A stretch of DNA of 64,000 nt from an uncultured Bacteroidota bacterium. GTDB taxonomy: Bacteria > Bacteroidota > Bacteroidia > Chitinophagales > Chitinophagaceae. Location: positions 3,607 to 67,606 of the forward strand of contig CALEZD010000013.1 of the NCBI GenBank assembly GCA_937928385.1, in the 5' to 3' direction. Made by a program: the position numbers and the translations under genes. The notes under the pieces were generated by a model. The model ran no database searches. It was not told the DNA's origin and was given only the letters and a program-made list of their open reading frames with translations. This document shows positions 9,501-18,052 of this stretch, piece by piece (positions within the stretch are counted from its first letter, which is position 1; each line of letters begins with the position of its first letter).

Positions 9501-10197
9501 TGTGGAAATGCCCGACATCAAGCCGCCCAATATGCCCACCTGCGACCCCTGGCCCCTGCCCGAACTGCTGGAGCGTGAGAAGGAAGTGGTGGGCATCTAC
9601 CTGAGCGCCCACCCGTTGGACGGTTACAAGTTCGAGATGAGTAACTACGGCTTCACCAACATCAGCGATGTAGAGAAGATGACCGGACGTACCATACGCA
9701 TAGCCGGCTTCGTAACCGATGCCGAGCACCGTATGACCAAGAAGGGAGCCCAGTTCGGCAAGCTGGTACTCAACGATTATACCGGCAATCAGGAGTTGAT
9801 GTTCTGGCAAAACAACTATGTAAAATACCGCAACTATATAGAGAACGGCAGCAAGCTGATGATACAGGGCACATATAAGGAACATGCCTACCGCCCCGGT
9901 GTCATGGAGTTTGAAATACACAATGTAATGCTGTTGGACGAGGTGAAAAGACAGTTTTCTAAACGCCTGCACGTAATGCTCCCATTGGAAAAGTTGGATA
10001 ATGAGTTGGTGACATTCCTGGCGGGGAATATGAAGGCCAATCCCGGTAATACCGATATGCTCATCAGAGTAGTGGATAATACCACAGAAATGGTAACCGG
10101 GCTGAAGACTGGTGGGCAGAGAATAGCTATAAATGATGAATTAATACATTATGTAGAAGAGCATGATTACATACGGATGCATGTGGAAACGCAGTAG
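6586..10197 (+). CDS. dnaE: DNA polymerase III alpha subunit
   Basis: A protein of 1203 residues, slightly longer than the E. coli protein. It is the catalytic subunit of the replicative polymerase. The N-terminal PHP domain opens FSHLHNHTQFSLLDG and contains TDHGNMFG. The polymerase palm carries GPGRGSAAGS and the catalytic PDIDTDF near residue 427. The fingers and thumb follow, then helix-hairpin-helix sequence (NAIKGVGEAAVEDI) and a C-terminal OB-fold from about 1010 to 1090 (TIRIAGFVTDAEHRMTKKG). The start ATGCAATTTTCTCAT fits the family N-terminus exactly. A near-consensus promoter TTATTTTG lies about 30 bases upstream. The next gene, trxA, has its own promoter. Confidence 0.98.
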   Translation: MQFSHLHNHTQFSLLDGASSIPRLFDKAAKDNMPAMAITDHGNMFGVFDFVASAWKNTKVVGTDENGKEIKEPVVKPVVGCEFYLVEDRHKRAFSREERDVRCHQLLLAKDEIGYRNLVKLCSLGYMEGLYGKYPRIDKELILKYHEGLIATTCCLAAEVPRTILRKGEEEAEKVFKWWLDVFGDDYYVELQRHDIPDQVKANEVLLKFAAKYNVPVIASNDSHYVEQTDANAHDILLCINTGEKQATPKAKDFDDEGGKSKDTRFAFYNDQFYFKNTEEMSKLFSDVPQAIDNTQMIVDKIKPLKLERDILLPHFKVPPEFHDDQDEYLAHITWTGAKERYRDISPEVEERINFELFTIKTMGFAGYFLIVGDFIKAGRDLGVFVGPGRGSAAGSVVAYCIGITNIDPIKYNLLFERFLNPERKSMPDIDTDFDDAGRQKVIDYVVQKYGKNQVAHIITYGTMAAKSSIKDVARVLDLPLDQSNMLAKLVPERPGISLKRLLTAPLKGDGSLADKEGLGADEMANVEKLREFHKEQTIHGDVLREAEKLEGSVRNTGIHAAGIIIAPSDLSDLIPVCATKDVELLVTQFEGNIIENSGVIKMDFLGLKTLTIIKDALHLIKRNYDIEIDIDTIPLDDEVTYQLYQRGETNGTFQFESPGMQKYLRELKPDKFDDLIAMNALYRPGPLEYIPNFIKRKHGEEQIVYDLPDMQEYLEDTYGITVYQEQVMLLSQKLAGFSKGDADVLRKAMGKKQKAVLDKMKSQFVEGAKAKGHPEDKLNKIWTDWEAFAQYAFNKSHSTCYAFVAYQTAYLKAHYPSEFMAAVLNNQGNIDKIKFYMEECQRMGLSVLGPDVNESLKGFSVSKESVIRFGMNAIKGVGEAAVEDIIREREENGLYASPYDFIARVNQRTVNKKSLENLVLAGALDSFKELHRAQYFYAPAVDPVSGLERLTRFGNQVQSASSMSSNSLFGDVEMPDIKPPNMPTCDPWPLPELLEREKEVVGIYLSAHPLDGYKFEMSNYGFTNISDVEKMTGRTIRIAGFVTDAEHRMTKKGAQFGKLVLNDYTGNQELMFWQNNYVKYRNYIENGSKLMIQGTYKEHAYRPGVMEFEIHNVMLLDEVKRQFSKRLHVMLPLEKLDNELVTFLAGNMKANPGNTDMLIRVVDNTTEMVTGLKTGGQRIAINDELIHYVEEHDYIRMHVETQ

Positions 10198-10266
10198 TGT
10201 TGATAACTATGTGTATAGCTTATGTGTGTATTTGAGGCTTCTATTGTAGAGTAACGCAAATGGTCG

Positions 10267-10274
10267 TAATTTTG
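10267..10274 (+). promoter_or_regulatory. Promoter of trxA
   Basis: TAATTTTG matches TAnnTTTG, with a TTG at 10244-10246 twenty bases upstream as the -33 element. The leader to the trxA ATG at 10328 would be about 50 bases. Confidence 0.6.
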
Positions 10275-10327
10275 ACATATTAATAATTGGATAAACATTC
10301 CTTAATCAATAAATAAAACTAGTAGAA

Positions 10328-10645
10328 ATGGCAGCAGTATATACCGACGCAAACTTTGATGCCGAAGTGCTGAGCGGAGACAAATTATCAGTAATTGACT
10401 TCTGGGCACCCTGGTGCGGACCTTGCCTTGCGCTGGGCCCAACCATCGAGTCGCTGGCAACAGAGTATGAAGGTAAAGTGAACGTGGGAAAGGTAAACGT
10501 GGATGAAAATCCTAACCTGTCTATCAATTATGGTATCACCAGCATACCGGCGGTGCTGTTTATCAAAGGCGGACAGGTTGTAGATAAACAAGTAGGCGCT
10601 GCGCCCAAAAGCGTGTTTGAAAAGAAGATACAGGCGCACCTGTAG
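10328..10645 (+). CDS. trxA: Thioredoxin
   Basis: A protein of 105 residues, the usual thioredoxin length. The redox site WCGPC places the active cysteines at 30 and 33. The conserved cis-proline context ITSIPAVLFIKGG and the motif FWAPWCGPC are present, and there is no signal peptide, so it works in the cytoplasm as a general disulfide reductase. It is a single-gene unit with its own promoter at 10267 and terminator at 10672. Confidence 0.97.
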   Translation: MAAVYTDANFDAEVLSGDKLSVIDFWAPWCGPCLALGPTIESLATEYEGKVNVGKVNVDENPNLSINYGITSIPAVLFIKGGQVVDKQVGAAPKSVFEKKIQAHL

Positions 10646-10671
10646 GATATATCGTATAATATCAAGATACC

Positions 10672-10707
10672 GCAAGGCTTCCTGTATAGGGGAGCCTTGT
10701 GCTTTTT
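10672..10707 (+). terminator. Intrinsic terminator after trxA
   Basis: CAAGGCT (10673-10679) pairs with AGCCTTG (10693-10699), extended by TCC/GGG, and is followed by GCTTTTT. Confidence 0.75.
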
Positions 10708-10801
10708 ATGCCCCCTAAGTTGTTAAAAACACATTAACAGATATGATATATTGAACAATTTTTCGCTCTACAGGTTTTACATATAGACTAAAACTTATGT
10801 T

Positions 10802-11608
10802 ATGCGAAAGATAATCTATATGGTGTCAATGTTGGCACTGGCTACTATAACCCTGGGCTCCTGTGTAGCTAAAAAGAAGTATGCAAGTGCAATGAACTCG
10901 AACAAGTCGTTGCAGGATAAGAATGCGGAATTATACGCCGACCTGACCAAAGCGAATAATAGGATTGATGTCCTGCAGAAGGAGGTGAGTACATTGGGCA
11001 GCTACTATACGGCTGCCAATGCCCAACTGGATCTTAGCCAGGAACAGGTAAAAGAGCAGCAGGAGCGACTGATGCGTATGCAAAAACTGATATACGAACA
11101 GCATGCAAGGACCGAAGCACTCCACAAGAAAATGGCGGATGCCTTGGTGAACTTCAAAGCGGAAGAATTGAGTGTGTTCATTAAAGACGGAAAGGTACAT
11201 GTGGCTTTACAGGACAACCTCTTGTTCCCATCAGGCAGCGCTGTGGTAAACGAAAAGGGTAAGACTGCACTGGCTAAACTGGCTGCTGTACTGAAGCAAA
11301 ACCCACAGATAAACGTGGAAGTGGAGGGGCACACGGACAACAAGCCGATTAAAACAGCTAAATACCCGGACAACTGGGCATTGAGTGTGGGCCGTGCCAC
11401 TACTATTGTTAGGATACTTACGGAAGAATATGGTGTAGAGCCAACAAGGGTATTTGCCAGCGGTCATGGTGAGTTCAACCCCATTGCATCTAATGACGAT
11501 GAAGCCGGCCGTGCCCGCAACCGACGTACAGAAATCATACTGGAACCCAAACTGGACGAACTGATGGATCTTATTTATGAAAGGCCATCTAACATCTCTC
11601 AGAAATAG
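10802..11608 (+). CDS. OmpA-family peptidoglycan-binding lipoprotein
   Basis: A protein of 268 residues. A lipoprotein signal ends LGSC with Cys21 as the lipidation site. Residues 35-110 form a long charged coiled coil. The C-terminal OmpA domain (about 130-255) has the expected EGHTDN, FASGHGEF and the peptidoglycan-contacting NRRTEI. The protein should sit in the outer membrane and anchor it to the cell wall. It is bracketed by the trxA terminator and a strong terminator at 11631, so it is probably transcribed alone. Confidence 0.9.
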   Translation: MRKIIYMVSMLALATITLGSCVAKKKYASAMNSNKSLQDKNAELYADLTKANNRIDVLQKEVSTLGSYYTAANAQLDLSQEQVKEQQERLMRMQKLIYEQHARTEALHKKMADALVNFKAEELSVFIKDGKVHVALQDNLLFPSGSAVVNEKGKTALAKLAAVLKQNPQINVEVEGHTDNKPIKTAKYPDNWALSVGRATTIVRILTEEYGVEPTRVFASGHGEFNPIASNDDEAGRARNRRTEIILEPKLDELMDLIYERPSNISQK

Positions 11609-11630
11609 TTAAACTTCTGCTCATATTGGA

Positions 11631-11662
11631 AGCGCGAAATATTAGATTTCGCGCTTTTTTTT
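11631..11662 (+). terminator. Intrinsic terminator after the OmpA-like gene
   Basis: A perfect 10-bp stem AGCGCGAAAT/ATTTCGCGCT with a 5-base loop and a run of seven further T residues. Confidence 0.9.
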
Positions 11663-11702
11663 ATTCTTCTTATATTTAGGTTAACCCTTAGAAAGAATTG
11701 AT

Positions 11703-12626
11703 ATGAAACTGAGACCACTTTTGTATGTTGCAATGGGCGCTGTGCTCGGCGTTGCCGTTATTTCAGGTTTTGCTTTTCGCGAAACAGATGAGAATGAAGA
11801 AGTTGTGGACGTAAAGAAAAACCGCAAGCTGCAGTATAAATGGTATGTACCCGATGTTCCGCAACAAATAAGCTTTGCGGGGGAGCCCGTGCCACTGCAC
11901 AGGTGGGATGTAAAAGAAGCCCTGGAATATGAGATACTTAGCAATTGTTATCGTCATTCTGCTACTATGCAGATATTGCTCTTGTCAACAAGGTACTTCC
12001 CTATAATAGAACAACGCCTGCGTGCCAATGGTGTGCCTGACGATTTCAAATACCTCTGCGTAGCTGAAAGTTCCCTGACACACGCCCGCTCACCTGCAGG
12101 CGCAAGAGGTTTCTGGCAGTTTATGGATGGTACTGCTCCCCGCTATGGGTTAGAACTTAATAAAGAAGTGGATGAACGTTACCATGTGGCGAAAGCTACC
12201 GATGCTGCTTGCCGATATCTGAAAGAAGCGTATGCCAAATTCGGCTCTTGGACAGCCGCAGCGGCTTCCTACAATTGTGGTATGGCAGGTTATCAGAAGA
12301 GGGCTGCCGACCAGTACCAGCGCGACTATTATGATGTACTGCTGCCTGAGGAGACTATGCGTTATGTATTCCGTATTGTGGCATATAAACATATCCTAAG
12401 CAATCCTGAAGAATTGGGCTTTAATATCCGCGATAATGAACAGTACAGGCCTATTGCTACCAGGCCAATAACGGTGACACAGTCGGTATCCGACCTCGCT
12501 GCATTTGCCATGCAGAATGGTACCAACTACAGGATGTTGAAAACATTGAATCCCTGGTTGCGCGAAAACACATTGACGATAAGTACCGGTAATTCTTACG
12601 TAATAGAGTTGCCCGCAAACAGGTAA
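11703..12626 (+). CDS. Membrane-associated lytic transglycosylase (MltD-like, SLT domain)
   Basis: A protein of 307 residues with an N-terminal membrane segment or signal (about 5-24). The SLT catalytic domain spans about 95-235; the general acid is Glu122 in VAESS, followed by the family motifs GARGFWQFM and AAASYNCGMAGY. It cleaves peptidoglycan strands to 1,6-anhydro products. The last 50 residues (SVSDLAAFAMQNG, LKTLNPWLREN) look like a single LysM-like segment. It is the first gene of a run that continues through the acylase and CDF exporter. Confidence 0.92.
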   Translation: MKLRPLLYVAMGAVLGVAVISGFAFRETDENEEVVDVKKNRKLQYKWYVPDVPQQISFAGEPVPLHRWDVKEALEYEILSNCYRHSATMQILLLSTRYFPIIEQRLRANGVPDDFKYLCVAESSLTHARSPAGARGFWQFMDGTAPRYGLELNKEVDERYHVAKATDAACRYLKEAYAKFGSWTAAAASYNCGMAGYQKRAADQYQRDYYDVLLPEETMRYVFRIVAYKHILSNPEELGFNIRDNEQYRPIATRPITVTQSVSDLAAFAMQNGTNYRMLKTLNPWLRENTLTISTGNSYVIELPANR

Positions 12627-12649
12627 TTAAAGTATAACACTACTACAGC

Positions 12650-15031
12650 TTGAGGATATTGCGTGCCATACTACCCTTAATGCTGACGGCTATTATAGTT
12701 TATTGGTTGAACAGGCCCGTAGGCAGTAATCCCGCTATAGGCAGGCTATTAGACCCCGTGAGTGGTTTCTGGGCCAATGCGGAACCTGTATATAAAGACT
12801 TCAATGCGGAACTTTCATTTGATGGATTGGGTGAAGATGTGCAGGTATGGTTCGATGAGCGTATGGTACCACATATCACCGCCGGTAATGATTACGACCT
12901 GTACTTTACACAAGGGTATATTCATGCATACTTTCGCCTGTGGCAGATGGACCTGCAGACAAGGGCGGCTGGTGGTCGCGTCAGCGAGTTGTTGGGCGAA
13001 AGGGCGTTGAAGTTTGACAGGGAGCAGCGGCGTAAAGGCATGGTGTACGGTGCTGAAAATTCGCTGCGCGCTATGGAAGCTGACCCACGTACTAAAACAG
13101 CCCTTGATGGCTACCGGGAAGGTGTTAATAGTTACATTGCATCATTAGAAGAAAAGGATTATCCACTGGAGTATAAATTAATGGGTTTCGCTCCGGAGAA
13201 ATGGGAGAATATCCGGACGGCATTGTTGTTGATGTATATGGCTGATGACCTGACAGGTAAGGTGCAGGATATCAACCATACTTATTACCTCAGCCAGTTA
13301 CTTACTGCCGAAGAGATAGATTTGTTCTTTCCTGACAAGATGGAAGGCAGTACACCTGTAATTCCTGCCGGAACGAAGTTTGCACCTGCTACTATGACTG
13401 CGCCACCTGTACCACAGGACGATACATGGGTGAAATTGCCCGCGATAGACACACAACACAAAGAAACAGGAAAGGGCAGCAACAATTGGGTATTGTCGGG
13501 CAACAGAACAAGAAACGGTAAACCTATATTATGTAACGACCCGCACCTTTCGCTCAACCTGCCATCGCTCTGGTTTGAAATGCAATTGACCGCTCCGGGA
13601 GTAAATGTGTACGGTGCCACGCTACCAGGTGCCCCCGGTGTTGTTATCGGGTTCAATGATAATATTTCGTGGGGCTTTACCAACAACTACCGTGATGTAA
13701 AAGACTTTTATGCTATAGATGTATTGGATAAAGGTCATTACAGGTTTAATGGGAAAACCACTGCGTTTGATAAAAGGATAGAGGTGATTAAAGTGAAGGG
13801 TAAGCCTGATGTGAGGGATACCGTCAATTATACCGTACATGGCCCCGTCATCTATGACAGCAGCTTTGTAGGGCCGGGTGGTTTGAAAGTTCCACTTGCC
13901 GTTAAGTGGATGGCGCATATGGAAAGTAATGAGTTGATGTGTGTCTATTTGCTGAACAGGGCAGGTAACTACGAAGCCTTTACCGAAGCCATTAGCTATT
14001 TCCTTTGCCCTGCCCAGAATTTCATATATGCTGATAAGAAAGGCAACATTGCCTTATGGGGGCAGGGACAATATGTGAACAAATGGAAAGGGCAAGGCAA
14101 GTATGTTATGCCCGGCTATGATAGCAGTACCCTGTGGGGTGCATTAATTCCTGTTAGTGAAAACCCTCATGCCTATAACCCCGAACAAGATTATCTTTCA
14201 TCCGCTAACCAGAATGTGGCCGATAGCAGTTATCCTTATTGGTTCAATGGCGACTTTCATGAGTTGCGCGCATGGCGTATCAACGAAGTGCTGGATACCA
14301 TGCACCATGCTACAGTGGAAGATATGTTCAGTTTGCAGAATGATGAACATTCAGTACTGGCAAGAAAGATTACGCCTTATTTATTGAGTGTTATTGCCGC
14401 CAATGGTCTACAGGATGAGTATTTGAATGAACTGAAGAAATGGAATTACAATTATAGTGCAGAGAGTAAAGCAGCTACTGTATTCCAGGTGTGGTGGCAG
14501 ATGCTATATACCGCTATCTGGAAACAAAAGTTAGGTGCATATCCTAATGCTATTTATCCTTTGCACGAAAGGACAATGCAGCTGATGCTGAATGATAAAG
14601 ACAAACTGGGCAATGTGGACGAGCTGATTGTTAGCAGCTACCACAAAGCGGCAGATAGCCTGGATAAGTTGAAGCAAAACGACAGGGCAGAGTGGTACAA
14701 AGTAAAGAATACTACAATCACGCACCTGGCCAAATTAAAACCCATGAGCATATCGGGAATTGACAACGGTGGCTGGGGTAATACAGTAAACGCCATGAAA
14801 GGTGATCACGGTCCGTCCTGGCGAATGGTGGTAGAGATGAAAGATGCACCCGAAGGCTATGGTGTATATCCCGGCGGGCAGTCGGGTAACCCGGGCAGTA
14901 AATATTATGCAACCTTTATTGATAAATGGGCTAAGGGTGAATATTACCGGTTGTCATTTGTCACTAAAGGCAAAAAGCCCGTTGATAGTGCAGTTAAATA
15001 TACATGGCAGTTAAATCCGGAAAAGCAATGA
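12650..15031 (+). CDS. Penicillin acylase family Ntn-hydrolase
   Basis: A precursor of 793 residues starting at TTG (MRILRAILPLML), with one N-terminal membrane segment. The alpha chain is about 30-276. The autocatalytic cut is expected before Ser277 in GKGSNNWVLSG, which becomes the nucleophile at the N-terminus of the beta chain. The beta chain carries the NDPHL and FNDNISWGFTNN motifs typical of the family. It hydrolyses amide bonds, possibly acyl-homoserine lactones or other N-acyl compounds; the natural substrate is not readable from the sequence. It starts 23 bases after the transglycosylase, and its stop codon overlaps the next start as ATGA. Confidence 0.92.
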   Translation: MRILRAILPLMLTAIIVYWLNRPVGSNPAIGRLLDPVSGFWANAEPVYKDFNAELSFDGLGEDVQVWFDERMVPHITAGNDYDLYFTQGYIHAYFRLWQMDLQTRAAGGRVSELLGERALKFDREQRRKGMVYGAENSLRAMEADPRTKTALDGYREGVNSYIASLEEKDYPLEYKLMGFAPEKWENIRTALLLMYMADDLTGKVQDINHTYYLSQLLTAEEIDLFFPDKMEGSTPVIPAGTKFAPATMTAPPVPQDDTWVKLPAIDTQHKETGKGSNNWVLSGNRTRNGKPILCNDPHLSLNLPSLWFEMQLTAPGVNVYGATLPGAPGVVIGFNDNISWGFTNNYRDVKDFYAIDVLDKGHYRFNGKTTAFDKRIEVIKVKGKPDVRDTVNYTVHGPVIYDSSFVGPGGLKVPLAVKWMAHMESNELMCVYLLNRAGNYEAFTEAISYFLCPAQNFIYADKKGNIALWGQGQYVNKWKGQGKYVMPGYDSSTLWGALIPVSENPHAYNPEQDYLSSANQNVADSSYPYWFNGDFHELRAWRINEVLDTMHHATVEDMFSLQNDEHSVLARKITPYLLSVIAANGLQDEYLNELKKWNYNYSAESKAATVFQVWWQMLYTAIWKQKLGAYPNAIYPLHERTMQLMLNDKDKLGNVDELIVSSYHKAADSLDKLKQNDRAEWYKVKNTTITHLAKLKPMSISGIDNGGWGNTVNAMKGDHGPSWRMVVEMKDAPEGYGVYPGGQSGNPGSKYYATFIDKWAKGEYYRLSFVTKGKKPVDSAVKYTWQLNPEKQ

Positions 15032-15384
15032 GGCTATTAATCACCATCATCATCACAGCTTTGCTGGCATGGCTTACATCTCAAGTGTTTGCCTGGTGGA
15101 TGGTTGCGGTTATACCCTTCCTTATTGCTGTAGTCTGGCAACTCAGGCCCGGTTGGGCGTTTCTCAATGGCTTCATCAGTATAGGATTGTTGTGGCTCTG
15201 CCTTATTCTCAGGGCAGATATAGCCAACGAACAAATACTGTCTGGTCGAATAGCGCAGTTGTTCGGTTTGGGCCATACACTATTTATAACCGTCAATATT
15301 CTATTAGGTGCATTAGTGGGTGGCCTTGGCGGATGGAGCGGTGCGTCTATGTGGAAGATGTTCAAAAAGAATAAGCAGGCATGA
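15028..15384 (+). CDS. Small membrane protein of unknown function
   Basis: A protein of 118 residues. I choose the ATG at 15028 because it overlaps the acylase stop as ATGA; an ATG at 15004 also exists in frame. Four hydrophobic segments lie at about 2-18, 23-38, 45-64 and 82-104, with a basic end MFKKNKQA. No family was recognised. Its own stop overlaps the CDF exporter start as ATGA, so all three genes look translationally coupled. Confidence 0.75.
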   Translation: MRLLITIIITALLAWLTSQVFAWWMVAVIPFLIAVVWQLRPGWAFLNGFISIGLLWLCLILRADIANEQILSGRIAQLFGLGHTLFITVNILLGALVGGLGGWSGASMWKMFKKNKQA

Positions 15385-16364
15385 CGGTTATCAGGGTTCA
15401 GAGAAATATAGCCATACTGTCTATTGTGTTGTTTCTTGGCAAAATATGGGCATGGTACCTTACCCACTCTGTAACTATACTTACCGATGCGCTGGAAAGT
15501 ACGGTAAACGTAATAGCTGGCCTTATAGGTTTGTACAGCATTATCCTTGCTGCCAAACCCCGCGACCTGAACCACCCTTACGGGCATGGCAAAGCAGAAT
15601 TTGTATCATCGGCGGTAGAAGGCTCTTTGATATTTGTAGCGGGGCTGATGATTGCCTACGAAGCTATCGGGCAGTTGATTGAACCTCACCCGCTTCATCA
15701 ATTAGATATTGGTATTGTGATTGTTGCTGTCACAGGTGCTATTAACCTCGTGGCGGGTATCTATGCGGTAAGGGTAGGAAAAAAGCAAAGGTCATTGATT
15801 GTAGAGTCTGCAGGCAAACACCTGAAATCTGATGCTTATTCGACAATAGCCATGGTAGCCGGTTTGATATTGTTGTTGATTACGGGTTGGCAATGGTTGG
15901 ATAGTGTAGTGGCACTGGTATTTTCAACCGTAATAATAGTAACAGGTTACAGAGTAGTGCGCAAATCGCTGTCGGGCATCATGGACGAAGCAGACGAAAA
16001 GCTGATACAGGAAGTGATTGACCTGCTGCAAAAGAACAGGAAGGATAGCTGGGTGGACCTGCATAACCTGCGTGTGATAGAATACGGCAACAGGATGCAT
16101 ATTGATGCACACCTGACATTACCCTGGTATTACAAGGTAAGTGATGCTGAAGTGGAGATACATGCTGTAGAAGACTTGATAGGCGAGCACTTCAACAACA
16201 AAGTGGAAGTATTTATACATATAGATGCCTGCCAGGATTACTCCTGTAAGCTGTGCGCGATGAAAGAGTGTCAACATCGAAAACAGCCCTATGCTTCACA
16301 AACAGCATGGGACATGGATAATGTTTGGGCGGATTCAAAGCATGGAAAAGAAACAACTGCTTAA
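15381..16364 (+). CDS. Cation diffusion facilitator (CDF) family metal exporter
   Basis: A protein of 327 residues with six membrane segments over about 1-205 and a C-terminal cytoplasmic metallochaperone-like domain. The family site in helix 2 reads LTDALESTVN and the loop reads HPYGHGKAE, as in FieF-type proteins. It exports a divalent metal such as zinc, iron or manganese in exchange for protons. The C-terminus has a cysteine-rich tail (CQDYSCKLCAMKECQH) that could bind metal. The gene overlaps the preceding one by ATGA and overlaps the converging rnhA by four bases at the shared TTAA. Confidence 0.92.
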   Translation: MTVIRVQRNIAILSIVLFLGKIWAWYLTHSVTILTDALESTVNVIAGLIGLYSIILAAKPRDLNHPYGHGKAEFVSSAVEGSLIFVAGLMIAYEAIGQLIEPHPLHQLDIGIVIVAVTGAINLVAGIYAVRVGKKQRSLIVESAGKHLKSDAYSTIAMVAGLILLLITGWQWLDSVVALVFSTVIIVTGYRVVRKSLSGIMDEADEKLIQEVIDLLQKNRKDSWVDLHNLRVIEYGNRMHIDAHLTLPWYYKVSDAEVEIHAVEDLIGEHFNNKVEVFIHIDACQDYSCKLCAMKECQHRKQPYASQTAWDMDNVWADSKHGKETTA

Positions 16365-16825
16365 CCATTCCCGTTTTCATAACCCTCATCTACCAGCCAG
16401 TTGCCACTATCAGCAGCAGCAGTAGCCAGTTCATCGCAACGGTTGTTGCCGGGATTATTGGCGTGTCCTTTCACCCACTGGAATTTGATATTATGCTTGC
16501 GGTATTCTTTCAAAAACAGCTGCCATAGGTCGGCATTCTTCTTGCCTTTGAAGCCCGTCTTTACCCAGCCAAACACCCAGCCTTTTTCTACCGAGTTGAC
16601 GATATAAGACGAATCTGTATATATAATAACATTTACACCCTCTTTTTTCAGTTGCTGTAATGCTACTATTACGGCCAGCAGTTCCATTCGGTTGTTGGTG
16701 GTCATCCTGTAGCCCTGCGACAATTCTTTTACTGTATTGCCCCATTTCAGGATGACGCCGTATCCGCCCGGACCGGGATTGCCCCTGGCAGAGCCATCAG
16801 TATAAATAATCAGTTGTTGCGACAT
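16361..16825 (-). CDS. rnhA: Ribonuclease HI
   Basis: A protein of 154 residues, the normal length. It removes RNA from RNA:DNA hybrids. The four acidic catalytic positions are visible in IYTDGSARGNPG, NRMELLAV, IYTDSSYI and NRCDELA, and the last motif is preceded by the basic-loop sequence WVKGHANNPGN. It converges on the CDF exporter (the two stop codons share TTAA) and diverges from mqnA, whose promoter lies in the short gap. Confidence 0.97.
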   Translation of the reverse strand: MSQQLIIYTDGSARGNPGPGGYGVILKWGNTVKELSQGYRMTTNNRMELLAVIVALQQLKKEGVNVIIYTDSSYIVNSVEKGWVFGWVKTGFKGKKNADLWQLFLKEYRKHNIKFQWVKGHANNPGNNRCDELATAAADSGNWLVDEGYENGNG

Positions 16826-16843
16826 TAATCCTCTGTTTGGGTG

Positions 16844-16851
16844 TATCTTTG
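16844..16851 (+). promoter_or_regulatory. Promoter of mqnA
   Basis: TATCTTTG, an exact TAnnTTTG match. It lies between the rnhA start and the mqnA TTG start at 16870 and rules out a start at 16837. Confidence 0.65.
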
Positions 16852-16869
16852 CGCGTTAAAAATAGACAG

Positions 16870-17613
16870 TTGCCTACTAAAATAAAAATCGGTGGTGTTA
16901 GTTACCTGAATGCCGTGCCTATGTTGCATGGTATAAAAAACAGCCCTATCATCAATGATATTGAACTAAGCATCAATTACCCATCTGTACTGGCACAACA
17001 ATTGAAAAACAATGAGATTGATGTGGCATTACTACCTGTTGCCGTAATATCCACAATACCCGGTGCCAATATAGTTTCAGATTATGGCATAGCAGCTGAT
17101 GGTGAAGTGGCATCGGTTGCCATATACAGCCAGGTACCAATGGAAGAGATTGAAACGGTGTACCTTGATTACCAGTCGCGCACATCCATTATGCTGGCAA
17201 AACTGCTGCTACGAGACTATTGGAAAAAAGATGTGGTGTTCAAACCTGCGACAGAACATTATATTGAATACATTAACGATAAAGCTGCAGGTGTTATTAT
17301 AGGGGACAGGGCGCTCCGGCAGCTGAATAATTTTAGCTACATCTACGACCTGGCTACTGCATGGAAGCAGCATACGGGGCTTCCTTTCGTATTTGCTGCC
17401 TGGGTGGCTAATAAAGAATTACCCGCTGATTTTATTGCCGCTTTTAATAAGGCGAATTCGGAAGGGTTACAACATATTGATGAAATAGTGGCCGCGACGG
17501 ATTTTCCATACTACGACCTGAAGAAGTATTATACAGAGAACATACATTACTACCTGGATGAGGAAAAGAAAAAGGGCCTGAATAAATTCCTGGAACTCAT
17601 TCAAACCCTATAG
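16870..17613 (+). CDS. mqnA: Chorismate dehydratase, futalosine menaquinone pathway
   Basis: A protein of 247 residues from the TTG at 16870. An in-frame TTG at 16837 is upstream of the promoter element, so it cannot be used from that promoter. The N-terminus KIKIGGVSYLNAVPM is the MqnA signature; the NYPSVLAQQL and DYQSRTSIML segments also fit. The enzyme converts chorismate to 3-enolpyruvyl-benzoate, the first step of futalosine menaquinone synthesis. mqnE, the next step, is at 41088-42233 and is not linked. There is no clear terminator before the converging YbjQ-like gene. Confidence 0.93.
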   Translation: MPTKIKIGGVSYLNAVPMLHGIKNSPIINDIELSINYPSVLAQQLKNNEIDVALLPVAVISTIPGANIVSDYGIAADGEVASVAIYSQVPMEEIETVYLDYQSRTSIMLAKLLLRDYWKKDVVFKPATEHYIEYINDKAAGVIIGDRALRQLNNFSYIYDLATAWKQHTGLPFVFAAWVANKELPADFIAAFNKANSEGLQHIDEIVAATDFPYYDLKKYYTENIHYYLDEEKKKGLNKFLELIQTL

Positions 17614-17630
17614 TAATCAGGTATATTTCT

Positions 17631-17951
17631 TTAGTCAACCACCACGGCAGTGCCGGACACGCTTACCATCAGCATACTGCCCGAGTTGCCTACTACCTCA
17701 TAATCAACGTCAATGCCTATCACAGCATTGGCACCGGTGATTTGAGCCCGCTGTGCCATTTCGTTCATAGCTGTTTCACGGGCTTCCTGCAATACTTTCT
17801 CATAGGAGCCGGCGCGTCCGCCTACCACATCCCTGATAGATGCGAACAGGTCTTTGAATATATTGGCGCCGATGATGGTTTCGCCAAATACTATGCCCTT
17901 GTATTCCCTGATGGTTTTACCTTCTAATTGGTGAGTTGTCGTGAGTATCAT
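17631..17951 (-). CDS. YbjQ/UPF0145 family protein
   Basis: A protein of 106 residues, normal for the family, from ATG at 17951. The sequence ILTTTHQLEG then GIVFGETIIGANIF and the C-terminal TGANAVIGIDVDYE and VSGTAVVV are characteristic of the YbjQ family, also called the heavy-metal-binding domain family. It forms a pentamer in solved structures; its function is not known. A longer frame upstream to 18071 crosses the promoter at 17969-17976 and is not used. Confidence 0.9.
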   Translation of the reverse strand: MILTTTHQLEGKTIREYKGIVFGETIIGANIFKDLFASIRDVVGGRAGSYEKVLQEARETAMNEMAQRAQITGANAVIGIDVDYEVVGNSGSMLMVSVSGTAVVVD

Positions 17952-17968
17952 GTATATATATTTTGGTG

Positions 17969-17976
17969 CAAAGTTA
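17969..17976 (-). promoter_or_regulatory. Promoter of the YbjQ-like gene
   Basis: On the minus strand the bases are TAACTTTG, an exact TAnnTTTG match, 17 bases before the ATG at 17951. Confidence 0.55.
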
Positions 17977-18036
17977 TATAATACAGGTATAGGCAGCTTT
18001 AATAGTAATAAGCTTAAATAATCTTTAACAGCCTTG

Positions 18037-18044
18037 TATCTTTG
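18037..18044 (+). promoter_or_regulatory. Promoter of the hmgL-panB-yggS run
   Basis: TATCTTTG matches TAnnTTTG. Only eight bases separate it from the ATG at 18053, so the transcript would have a leader of a few bases or none. Confidence 0.6.
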
Positions 18045-18052
18045 CAGTATAT

